Below, piece by piece: positions 1-11,087 of a stretch of DNA of 64,000 nucleotides. Both the position numbers and the translations under genes were made by a program. The DNA is taken from contig NC_134458.1 in assembly GCF_047948215.1 (NCBI RefSeq), positions 134,667,571-134,731,570 on the forward strand, in the 5' to 3' direction. The notes below the pieces were generated by a model that did not search any database, was not told where the DNA came from, and worked only from the letters and a program-made list of their open reading frames with translations. Position 1 is the stretch's first letter. Every line of letters starts with the position of its first letter. The DNA is from Lycorma delicatula (Eukaryota > Arthropoda > Insecta > Hemiptera > Fulgoridae).

Positions 1-3000
1 CCAAGTTAATCAAAAGATACCTAAGCAGTAGCTTTATACGAGCGTACGTAAAGATAAAATGAAAGATAACAAAATAGTAAAAGAAATTAAAATTAAATTA
101 ATTCCAGTACACAAGTTCTTATCACTAATAAAGCTATAATAGTCAGTGCTATCAAAATTTATACAAACAATAGCCACCACAATGCTATCAACTAAAGATA
201 ACACCACCATATCTATTAACAAAAACAAAGCACCAACGATAAGAACAGATTATAAATATCCTCTAATCGTAAAAAAGAGGCCCCCCAAAGGGATGGCCAC
301 AAGCAAATGCAGCCCTTATTACCAATATTAAAATCACCTTATTATCACAAAATCTCAGAAGATGTAAGAAAATCGTTCCAGAAACCAAATCACAGTTGTC
401 CGTTGTACTAAGCAATTGAAAAAAAAAACCGGTATATCCGAATCAACACTTAAAAAAACGGCTCGCTAAGACCCTTACTCGATAAATCCTCCAACTAAAC
501 TAAAGAACTAGCGTTTGGTGTGATTTATTAGCCAAGAAAATGAGCACGGTAAGATTTGTACTCAATCTATCTTGAAAATTTGAAAGGAATTGGTTGGTTT
601 GTTCTTGCGTGATATTTTGAGAGATATTGTGGCTGCTCCGTTACACCATTAAACAAGTGAAAGTTTGTTAGAAATAGAGAGAATATGAAATAGGAATAGA
701 TTGTTATGGAAGGATTACATTCATTTTTCTCAGTCTTTCTTATCTCTGTGATGTTTGCAATGCATCTCATATGTGAGGGCCAGTCAATAGTTGTTTCTGT
801 GGAGAATCTTGATGTTCGCTACAGAACAAACTGTGGTGAATGTGGACATTTGTGAACAAACTGTGGACATTTGCATTTTGGTAAGCATTGGATGACAATA
901 TATTCAGTGAAGAAAGCAATAGGAAGTCACTCTTTTCGTATTACTTGAGAATATTCTTGCTTGTTTCAAGAGTGAAACAATATTGCCAACAACCATTTTT
1001 GTTTTATCATAATATTGTGTACAACCGAGTGAATGACCAACCTTGAAGAGTGAATGTTTTTATAGCTTTAATACTTTTCAAGTGGATCTATTTCAATGAT
1101 TGTTTTTTATTTTATTTATTCAGTTCCTGTGGTATATTTCATTTTCCAAGTATATTTAAAAGGAAGATATTTTAAGCGAAAAAATATTTTGTTTTGCATG
1201 ATGTGAATATAACTCTTAATTGTACTTTTCCGTCTAGCGCTATAGCTGTAGAAGGCAAAGTATTGTAATTGGTCCAATTTGTGCATATGCGGTTTTCACG
1301 GAATTGACATGTTCACGCACGCTTGGTGTTGCTCTCTAAATCACCTTATATCCAGAACTACTAAACCGATTTAGACCAAACTTACTTATATATCTGTGGC
1401 ATTGATGCTATTAAATTTTCACTTAAAGTCAAAGGGTGTATCTTGAGATTTCGCTTAATTGTCTTATTTTTCTTAGGCACATTTGTTAACAATTAAGAAA
1501 TATTTGCAAAACCATTTTTGAAGAATCGTATTGTAACTTGTATGTCTAAACCATTCATAAAAATACCATTCACTTAAAATCTTTAAGTGTTAATACTTTG
1601 GATATACCTTCCAATTAAAATGAGTAACATTTTGTGTAGGAGTCTTGCACTGTAATATAGTGAGATTAAATGTAAAGAAAAATTACGAAAAGAAAAAGGC
1701 TTTAAATGTAATAGCAATACTTAGAATGACTATTTCAGGAATATATTTAAAGACACTGGAGAGTCGAATAATTTTTTGGTTTAACATATTGTAATAGGAC
1801 CAGTATAACAGATCTGGGTAGCGGATTTCTTCCAGTTAAGAAGAAAGAAAAAATAGTAATGAAAAGGGATTCTTCTCATAGAATAACAGGTTCGTTCTCT
1901 GTAATACAGATAATAGCACCTCTAAAAGCTTCTGTTTGACCTTAAGGGTTGCCGGACAGGGAAAAACATTGTAGAAATACGCAAGGCCTCAGACATTTAA
2001 AATTATTACCCTCTAACAATTAAAAGGATGAATTAGGTATTGGTTCTGCTGGCCAGGAAATATAAATATGGCTGGGGACCATTGGTCAGGGAGTAGTTCA
2101 GCACAGTTGTCGCAATAAGTGATAACAGATTAGTTTTGTGAGGCTGTGTTCAACACAGTTGTGGTCAGTAAGCTTGTAGTAATGAGTGAAGAGTATGTCA
2201 TGAGTATTCCAGTGTGGACAGTGGGTGAATAAAAGTTGTTTGGTTTAGTTATTGATAAACATAGTGAAAGTAACAGAAAACGTAATACTTGCAGAAAGTG
2301 GACTGTATGACTCTTCTAGTATTAGTTCATTAGTTTAATTCATTAGTTTCTAGCAGTTATTGTGTAATGTTTTTAGTAAATTGTTATGGTATTTATTAAT
2401 TTAACTGTCATTAAAACTTGTCTTTTTATTTGAATTACTATTTTTTATGTTGTATATATGTATTGTCATCATTATATTATTATTTTGGACTTGTATTATA
2501 AAATAAGTCCATTTGCATTTTATACATGAAACTTATTTTATACATGTGCTCTGTTTGCATTTCTTAACTTGTATTAAAATATGTAGGCATTACTGTACTT
2601 TCTACACATTAATTTATTATTTATAAATCTAAACTAATTTCATTTCCTTCAAATTATCTAAGCCTAATAGCAAATCGAAATCTTTATGAAAATTAAATAA
2701 ATAATATTCTTCGTACTTTAATATTTCTTCTTGCATACCATGTGTTACTTAGAAAGTGCCTTTACGTAGAAATTCTTTAAAAAATTCAAAACCGATAAAT
2801 TTCTTTACAAAATTATTCTAAATCTATTTTGTGGATCGATGATGTGTTGCAGTTCGTTAATTTTGGAATGTAAATCTAAATTCAAAAACAATTCCTAAAT
2901 TCATTTACCCTAAAAAATGATTAGTTTAGAAACAGTTGAAGAATTTGAATCCAATCATTTTTTCTTTTTCTTGGGGAAGATCAGCATATTGTTTGGCTGT

Positions 3001-5150
3001 TTAATGCGAATATTATTTCCTGATATTTGATGTAATTTGGGTTATTTGTTCAGAAATGTTTTTTAGTCCTTTTAAACTGAGGTCTCTGGTTTGGGTTGAC
3101 ATTCTGAAAGGATGGTCGCTGAACAAAATTTGGCTCCAATTGATTACACTGAGGTTTTTGATTTCTGTAAGTATTCTCTGAGTGTTGTATTTATTGGGAG
3201 GTAATTTTGGTTTGAGTTGGTATTGCAAGTTTTGGTCTTAATTGAACGTAAAATTTTTTTGATTTTTGTTAGGAGCACCTTTCCTTACAAATTGATTCTA
3301 CATTCTTATATGTAGAAAAAAAAATGGTGGACATGCTATCAAGATAGTGGATGAACTTTTTCTTACACCTAGCGAAGTATAATTTAGAAAATACTCTTCA
3401 AAATGATAAAGAAAAAGTATTTGTTATTTTTATTATATGCTCAACAAAATTATTTTTATTTGTATAATTATTGTAAAATACAATTGCATTATAAAAGTTG
3501 TGTAATGCATCCACTAGTAATAACTTAATTACACATAATAAATTATCATGTAATAAATTACATAGATACTTTTTTTATAGGCTCTTGTGTTTATCTATTT
3601 GCAATAACTGCAATCCAAGCAAAAAAGTAAACTCATGTAAAAGAGTTAAGAATGAAGCAAAACCTACTTTCCCCTTATCATTAAAAAATCAACTTAAGTG
3701 GCTGCACCCTTTTCTTAAGTGGTACTTATGTTTTATGGATGAACACAATGAAGATATTATTTATAATATTATTGTCATTATTTTACAGCTGATAATTATC
3801 AATGATGCATTGATGATTTCAATTTGTGCAATGTAGTTTTTTAAATTTCTTTATAGAGGTAGTGAAAGTATGTCTACTATTTATCTGTAAGTTACTGGAG
3901 TATGAATCAAGCTTAATATTTTTCAACCACTTTTTACTTTTTTTGTACTTTAATGTATAAAAAAAGATAAGAGGGTGAGAGGAATAAGTGAGTATGAATT
4001 CAGAAATAATTAAATATTGTCTGTCTCAGAATTCTGTAGTAAAATTGCTTGATATGATTTTTAACATATTATTGTATTTGAGTTTTTATTTTGATTTTAC
4101 AAAACTTGTCCTGAAGACGATTTAGCAGTTTTTTAAAACTGATTTTTTCATTTTCTGTACTGCATTATGTTCCATACCATTTTATAAGAAAGTAATGTTA
4201 CTTTATTTTTAATAAAATAAAATGGTTAATCAATATTAAAAATCATTAAAAAAATTAATTTGTTCTTCTCTAAAACAAAAATGTTTTTAAATGATAGTAT
4301 GTAAAAACAAACAAGAAATGAGGATCTCCTCCTCTTCTTTAAAGTCTATTATTTTAAAGAAGTTCTTTAAAGTCTATTAGTTTTTAATAGTTGTATTAGT
4401 TTTTAATTTTATTATAAAAATGATAATGTTTGAAATGAATTTTACTTGTGTTGAGATGTTAGTGTCAGCTATGTAAAAATAACATTTAACCTACTCTTCT
4501 TTAACAGGTTCTTTTGACTGAATTTAGTTTTAATAAAGTAGAAGTGACTAAATAAAATTTTAGTGGAGTGTGAGTGAGTGTGTGTTTTTGTTTATTTTTA
4601 TACATAAAGATTTTGCATATATATGCATGTAAATATCATTGATATGTTTATTTCATGAATGAAAATTTTTAGCCTTCACATTTGAGTTAAATAAAAAAAA
4701 TAAATTTTTTAGGTATATCTGTAAATAAATTTGTTTATGATAATTTATGTAATTTTTTTTGGCATTAGGTGATTTGTGAATGTTTTTTGTAAATGCAATA
4801 CTACCATTAACAATGCATTGTTGAAATGCAAAATTTATAGATTTATAAAGTGACAAAAATTGTTATATATTACATGAAGTTATGCTGTTATATAATTTAC
4901 AAAGATTTAAGATATATTATAAATGTTTAAGATACATTAATGTTTAATACATATTTAAAACTAATTAATTTTAATAAAATTCCAGTTTACTACATACATC
5001 ACTAAGCCTATAAGCTGCCATTCAGTTTGCTTACTACACTAAATAATGTGTGAAGACTACTAACTTGTATATAACTTGTCTGTCTGTTAGTGTCTGTTTT
5101 TCTTAGCTAATGTGTTCAGATAACAGGCAGCGAAAATGTACTGATCACTA
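1..5150. other. AT-rich non-coding stretch, no gene supported
   Basis: No open frame here looks like a protein family, and no splice-bounded exon could be defended. Two patches are less AT-rich than their surroundings and may be old repeats. One at about 1235-1460 has repeat-like text (cold spots of CG dinucleotides such as in 'cacgcacgc'). One at about 2040-2330 contains a TATA-like 'tataaatatggc' about 50 nt before a GT-rich segment. Around 4330-4400 a short motif based on 'ctttaaagtctatta' is locally duplicated. If the large + strand gene at 13.7-32.8 kb starts in this window, its first exon(s) could lie here or up to 13.6 kb, but I could not find them. Confidence 0.5.
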
Positions 5151-5459
5151 GTGGAAAATATAGGGTCATTGAATACAGACATGTACAAGTGACTACAAGG
5201 AAAGAGATGAAACTTGTCAAAATGATGTTTTGGAATCAAAACATTAGTAGTTTGCATCAATCAACAGAGCCACATCAGCAGGAGCCAAAGATGGATGCTC
5301 AGAGGCAGACAATATAACATGGAATCCATTGAAGTTGATAATCCACTCCAAATTTAGTTTGCTTGTAGGTAGTGATATTTTTCAATTAATAGTTGAGGAA
5401 ACAGACTGCAGAAAAAACTTGCTGGCAAATGTAGTCCTAAGTCACATGTAATGAGGTTG

Positions 5460-6510
5460 AATTAAACAGGGTTTTGTCTGTTCTTTTGGTAATGGGATTA
5501 GTTCCTCTACCTTCGGTAGATTTATATTGGAGTAAAGATAACATTTTTAGAAATGAATCTATAGTGAAAATCATTCCCAGAGATCGATTTTTACTACTAC
5601 TCAGATTTATTCATTTTTCAAATAATGCAGAGCAGTCAAAAAACAGACTTTATTTATTATTAAAAAATTTCCAGAAATATTTCACCCCTGGAAGGCACAT
5701 AGTTGTTGAGACTATGATTCCTTTTAGAGGACGTCTGTTGATTAACAGTACATAAGTATTGAAGTTTACAAATTATGCTCAGTTGATGGGTATACATATA
5801 ATGCCAGGGCATTACAGGTATACAGCAGATGAGGCAATAAAAATGGAGCAAGGGGCATACCTGGTTAATTGTTTTCAGATAAGAGGGTAGGCATTTGTAC
5901 GCTGACAATTTTTATTCTAGCTTAGATTTAGCTAATGACCTTTATGATAAAAAAATCGGAAGGGCATCCTGGATGATTTTAAAACAAATTTAAAAGGGGG
6001 AAATATTCTGTCTTCAGCAAGTGGATGGATAAACATCAGGTTATGATGTTGACAACTGATCCCAAATACGACACACAACACAACTGGTAAAATGAATAGA
6101 AATAATGAAGCGATCAAAAAACTTCAGTGTATTTTAGATTATAATGTAGCTAAAAAAGGGATAGATCTCAGTGATCAAATGTCGACGTATTATTCAGTTT
6201 TAAGGAAATCAAATAACTGGTATTGAAAAGTTGTCAGTGCTTGGTTCATATCTTTCAATGATGCAGTTTCACTGAACACTGGCAAGCCTTCTTGCAGGAG
6301 AATGTGATGTGATTACCTCCTCCAAGACATATTCATAAATTTGTCAGACCTGAAGGCACCGGAAGAAAAAAGCAAAAAATGTGCGTTGGTAATTCAAAAT
6401 TATGTAAAACTATGGGCAGCAAAGAGGCTGATAAAAAGCAAGACTAGTTACTATGGTGAATGTGAAAATAACCCCGGACTGTGCTTGGAGTGTTTCAGTG
6501 AGTCATAAAA
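5460..6510 (+). pseudogene. Degenerate piggyBac-type transposase (DDE_Tnp_1_7)
   Basis: Conceptual + strand frames give a string of piggyBac transposase landmarks in the right order. A segment at 5474-5755 has LLRFIHFSNN and, near its end, MIPFRGRLLI, the segment that follows one catalytic Asp in the family; the expected acidic residue is not preserved here. A segment near 5760-5850 reads like VYKLCSVDGYTYNA. At about 6140-6230 there is KKGIDLSDQMSTYYS, the conserved block holding the last catalytic Asp. A C-terminal Cys-rich tail at about 6450-6500 reads CENNPGLCLECF, matching the zinc-binding end of the family. Several stops and frameshifts break the frame, so it cannot encode a working enzyme. 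I could not define TTAA-flanked inverted repeats, so the true element ends are unknown. Confidence 0.8.
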
Positions 6511-6810
6511 ATCTGAATTAATGTTTTGTGTTTTTATTTTTCTTAATTTCTTTCATAGTGTATAATAATTTTATAAATTATAATTTTTGTAATAATTTTG
6601 GTTTGTGACAGTTTTAACACATCACAAATATTCCTATTTTTTGTATTTTTTTTTATGTTAAGCGCTATTAATGATGATGCCCAAACAAATAATCTACAAA
6701 TATATTTCAGTGCTACACAGTTTCAAAGTTGGTGTCATCCCGTAGTGATGACACCTTCATTCTGTTCACCGCAGGTGCTAGTTGTATATTGAACATCATT
6801 ATTCTCGTAG

Positions 6811-7119
6811 AAAAGAACACAGTTGTTACTTACATACATGAACCATAAAAATGCCATATTAATGCAACAAATTATACAAAAGCTGCCACTGATGATTCCC
6901 CAACTGAGGTAAAGTAGTGGTAAATAATGAATAATTTCACAACAGAAAAGGATACACTGATTTGTTGCATTAATATTATGGCATTTTTATGGTTCATGTA
7001 TGTAAGTAACAACAGTGTTCTTTTGTGTAACAACTGTGTATCCTTTTCTGTTGTGAAATTATTCATTATTTACACTACTTTACCTCAGTTGGGGAATCAT
7101 CAGTGGCAGCTTGTGTATA
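6811..7119. repeat. Interleaved inverted repeat (order B'-A-B-A')
   Basis: Four blocks lie in order. 6811-6871 (B') is the reverse complement of 6960-7024 (B), with a few differences. 6873-6956 (A) is the reverse complement of 7036-7119 (A'), nearly perfectly. Because the pairs alternate, a transcript could form a pseudoknot-like fold and not a simple hairpin. Both strands contain the same short peptide MNNFTTEKDT, a side effect of the symmetry. It may be a rearranged non-autonomous transposon; no transposase motif or clear target duplication was found. Confidence 0.85.
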
Positions 7120-9582
7120 GGCTCTGTGGAACTGCAGCACCCTCTTATTTCCTTTTGATATTATAACATTTAATATGAGTACTTTTTTCTTTAATTCTTT
7201 CTTTACAGTTGTAGAATGTATAATCCTTAAGCTTAACCCTCAGTTATCTATATAAAGATACAAAAATCTTTATATAGAACTGTGTACTAATCAGTTCCAG
7301 TGGGGCGTGGTGTTTGAATGTTGTGCGCATGCACACATAGGTAGCTGCTCATGAGGCTGCAAAGTAGAGATCACTGTCGTGCCGACCCTGGCATGCTGGT
7401 GAAAAGTAGTTTATTTTACTTTGCGTATGTTGTGCTTAAAAACCATGTGTATTTATTCTTGAAGAGTGCAGCATTAGATTCTTATCCTTCTTCCAGCTAT
7501 TCTATTTGAATAAATTTTTTTTTGGTTCTTTTAAGTTTTTTTTACTTTACAAAACTTCAATCATGGCCTTGAAAAGGCCTAGAAAAATAATAATTAGAGA
7601 AACTGTAATAATAAAAATTAAATAATAGTTATAATTTAAATGATAGGTATTCTGCAGGGCCATTTATAGAAATGCCTGTTTTAGATTTTGCTGTTTTGGT
7701 TTTAGACATTCTACCCTTTAAAAACATATCACACTGTAAATTAAACTCAAATAGATGATAAAAATGATGGTTGGCGATTATATGCTAAAACCTTTCATGT
7801 AAACAGCCGTTAATTGAAAGTGCATTTCATCAAAATGCAATTTCTTAATATCAATTAGTTAAAATTAAGATTGTTGTGAATGTGTTAACAAAGGTGGTAG
7901 TGATTTTGCTTGCTACACTAAAGGTCCTGGGTTCAATTCCTTTAGTGTCTTGAAAATTTATAATTCAGTCTCAATAATCCAAACTCATTTATTATTATCT
8001 TTGTACTTGATACAAGATTTTGCGCAAATGTTATCTCAGCCTATGTTAGTTTTTTGTCTGATGCACCAGTAGGTGCTGCTCTACAGACACTGGCAGCTAC
8101 CATAACTGTAAGAAATTAGCTACTAGACAGTGCCTACATTGTGCCAGTCAGAAGTGGAAGTAATATAGAAAAGCTGATGCAAATAATCTCATTACCTAAC
8201 CAGGGAAGAATAAATAAAGGAGAGAGTGGTGTGGGTGTGTGTGTAGGGAATGTAGTAAGGGGAAGTCAACACATAGCAAGATTGCCTGGAGATCTGGGTT
8301 ATTAAATGCCTTGTCCAGATTCAAGATTCTTTATTTTAATATCCGTTTAAACCATAAAATGTGCTTACAAAATTTAAACCAAATGGAGATCTTCTTACTT
8401 GGGATCATATTATTATTATGAATTCTAAAACAAAAACTGGACTATCTGTTGATGTATGAAGCCACAAACTGAAAAAAAACAAAGGAACTAAATGATTAAT
8501 TTTAATAAAATACTTTTTCATTTGTGATTTATTGCACTGTTCTATGGTATGTTAAACAATTTTCTTAATAAATTATTGTATGTAAATTAATTGAGATTAT
8601 ATTGTCATACATCAGGTTGTAACATCAAATACAATTCAGTGGTCAAGATTATATCCACTTTTATCATTATGTTCCTAATTAAAAAGTTTTGCAGTTTAGT
8701 ATTATTGCTGCTTACATACTTAAGTTTATCATTATAATGCTAAGACTTTCCACAAAAACTTCTTGGTATTAGAAAAAAATCACATCAAAGTAAGTTCTAT
8801 CTATTCTTAAATTGAATAAGCAGTGATAAATATTTCAGCCAAGTATGGATTAAATTCATGTATTCAATCTGTTTTTATTAAACTACACTATACAATAGAA
8901 TAAAAAATGCCATGTACTGACATATTTTAACCACTGTCTTACTATGTCATATGTGATGGATGTTTATTCTTTTATTATCAAAGAGAAATTTATTTCTTGT
9001 ATAATTTAATAAAATTTAAGTCTTCTTTCTAAGGTTAAGTTTAATTTTGTTTTAATTTATTGAAGTGACCCTGAAGAGAAACAAATTTCAATGATAATAA
9101 CACAATACACTATTGTGTATTTTGTCTTTTGTTTAGAATAAGGTTCTTTAACTTTTAAATTAGGGTTTATATGATTCATAATTAAATCACACTTTGCAGT
9201 AACTTACTGAAATTCAGTAATTTTTCATACCTGTAAAGTGTAAATTATAAATTATGTTTGTTAATTGGTAATAATTGCAGCCTTTAATTCATTAGAGTTA
9301 TTACTATAATAGTAGCACATCTAAACTAATTTAGATGTATCTAAATGTGTTGTTTCTTAGTTTTTGATAAGTTCAAATCTGCTGTCACCTGTTTGCTTAG
9401 TGTAAAATTTGTTTGGAATCTTGGTGATAAGTCAATTTCCACGAGATAATCAAATTGACTTTGTAAAATTTCAAGCCATATTATTGTTTTTCTTTGAGGA
9501 ATCTTGATTAAAAGCTAAGGTTGTCGTAATTGTAAAATAGCTTATTTGTTATGCTTATCTTTACTCCTAACTAAAAAAAAAA
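7120..9582. other. AT-rich intergenic or intronic sequence
   Basis: No gene is supported. A less AT-rich patch at about 7290-7410 and another at about 8050-8300 (with a GT-rich run near 8230-8245) may be decayed repeats, but I could not assign them. A tRNA-like box-B sequence near 7929 is listed separately. Confidence 0.5.
7885..7955 (+). repeat. Possible tRNA-derived SINE head, decayed
   Basis: The text 'ggtggtagtg' (box-A-like) is followed about 35 nt later by 'gggttcaattcc', a close match to the Pol III box B consensus GGTTCGANTCC. There is no cloverleaf complete enough to call a tRNA gene. The 3' limit is unclear. A decayed SINE is the simplest reading. Confidence 0.35.
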
Positions 9583-9584
9583 TA

Positions 9585-11085
9585 CAGGTGATTCAAAGAA
9601 ACGGGAAATTTTAATTAAATTTTATTTAATTAAAATTTTATTTCAAGTAATTGTACAAATGTTGCCATTTTAGGATACATACTGTCATCATTAAAAATTT
9701 AAAATCCTCTTCGTTAAATTGTTCATGGTTTGACGTAACATCTCAACTGGAATTTCCGCAATTGCTTATCGGATCTTTGCCTTCAGTTCTTCCTTTGTAG
9801 CAGGTCTACTGTGGAACACTTTGCTTTTAAGGTGACCCCCACAAAAGGTATCACAAGCTGAGAGATCAGGTGATCTGGAAGGCCATCTGTCACCATTTCG
9901 TGAAAAGACACGTTGTCCAAACAATCGGCGTACAGCTGCTATAGATTTTTGTGCAGTATGTGATGTTGCTCCGTCTTGTTGAAACCAGGATGTGTTAAGA
10001 AACCCACCGGGTTGGTCTAGTGGTTTTTATGTCTTCCCAAATCAGCTGATTTGGAAGTAGTTACAGCGTTCAAGTCCTAGTAAAGCCAGTTATTTTTACA
10101 TGGATTTGAATACTAGATCGGGGATACCGGTGTTCTTTGGTGGTTGGGTTTTAATTAACCACACCTCAGGAATGGTCGAACTGAGAATGTACAAGACTAC
10201 ACTTCATTTACTCATACATATCATCCTCATTCATCCTCTGAAGAATTATCTAAACTGTAGTTACCGGAGGCTAAACAGGGAAAAGAAAGGCTGTGTTAAG
10301 AATTGGTGGAAATCTCTTTTGTTGTTCCACAACAAAGGTTTCAAGCATGGCTACGTAATGAGCCGACGCCACTGTAATCGCAAGACTGTTGTCATCCTCA
10401 AAAAAAAATAAGGGCCTATAAAAATAAGGGCCACTGTAAGATGACATAGCACACCACTTTCTGGCTGTGCAACGGACGCTGGTGTAGCTGCATAGGATTT
10501 ACATGTGCCCAGTATCTGAAATTTTGCTTAACAAATCCACTGAGGTGGAAATCAGTTTTGTCTGACATCCACAGTTCATGAACAAACTCTTCGTTATCAT
10601 TTATCTTCTGAAGCATTACATTACAGAATTGTGCTCGCAATTCAATAGTCCTTCACTAACATTCTTCTATACAATTGTAAAAATGCTGAGAGACGATGGA
10701 TTGACCGATGTGGACTTCATGTGACAGCATCTTGTAAAGCTTGAACATTCTGTGGTGTATGGACGGTTCGCTCACGGCCTGGAGGTTTCTTTTTCATTGC
10801 CGAACCAGTTTCCTCAAAATTAGATATCCATGTTTTAATTGCATGTGCTGATGGAACACGGTCGTGGCGTCCCAGATTAAAATGACGGTGAAATTCTCTA
10901 CGCGCTTCCTCTCATTGTTTTTGTAAAACGCTGTGATAGCAAATGCACATGCGCACCACTCCAAGGATCCATGACAACTAAATGGCAGGTTAGGTTAGAG
11001 AGGCTGGCGCCACTTATCAAGTGGTACCAATCGCCCACGGCTACCAACACAACTTTCAAAATTTCCTGTTTATTTAAATCTCCTG
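9585..11085 (-). mobile_element. Tc1/mariner-type element (DUF4817/IS630-like), copy 1, interrupted by a SINE
   Basis: The left end starts with 'caggtgattcaaagaaacgg' after a TA (9583-9584). The right end is its imperfect inverted copy, ending at 11085 before a TA (11086-11087). The interior aligns throughout with the element at 51698-53030. On the - strand it encodes fragments of the same transposase, for example MLQKINDNEEFVHELWMSD and a reading frame that ends in MNN..., but frameshifts, deletions and stops break it. A 290-bp SINE sits inside at 10002-10291. Removing the SINE leaves about 1.2 kb, shorter than copy 2 because of internal deletions. Copy 1 keeps some bases that copy 2 lost, such as the CAG (Q) codon after MLQ's leucine and the longer sequence around 9733-9745. 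Confidence 0.85.
10002..10291 (+). mobile_element. tRNA-derived SINE inserted in the mariner-type element
   Basis: The insert is bounded by an exact 11-bp direct repeat, tgtgttaagaa (9991-10001 and 10292-10302). The uninterrupted site exists at the equivalent place in the second mariner copy. The 5' head has Pol III promoter signals: box A-like tggtctagtgg at 10013-10023 and box B-like gttcaagtcc at 10068-10077. The tRNA-unrelated body ends with a short A/G-rich tail (aacagggaaaagaaa). The same body occurs in reverse orientation at 62823-63145, which defines a family. The 5' head is tRNA-like, but I cannot say which tRNA it came from. Confidence 0.85.
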
Positions 11086-11087
11086 TA

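Noticed and set aside
2040..2340. Solo LTR suggested by a TATA-like word and a GT-rich downstream segment
   Set aside because: No TG...CA termini, target duplication or second copy were found.
3498..3836. Open frame of 112 codons on the + strand
   Set aside because: Cys/Ile/Asn-rich composition follows base composition, it has no family features and no splice partner. It is probably chance.
7925..7945. Functional tRNA gene suggested by gggttcaattcc
   Set aside because: No acceptor stem pairing or anticodon arm could be drawn around it. A SINE head is more likely, and the same holds for the similar sites at 38.5, 41.9 and 42.15 kb.
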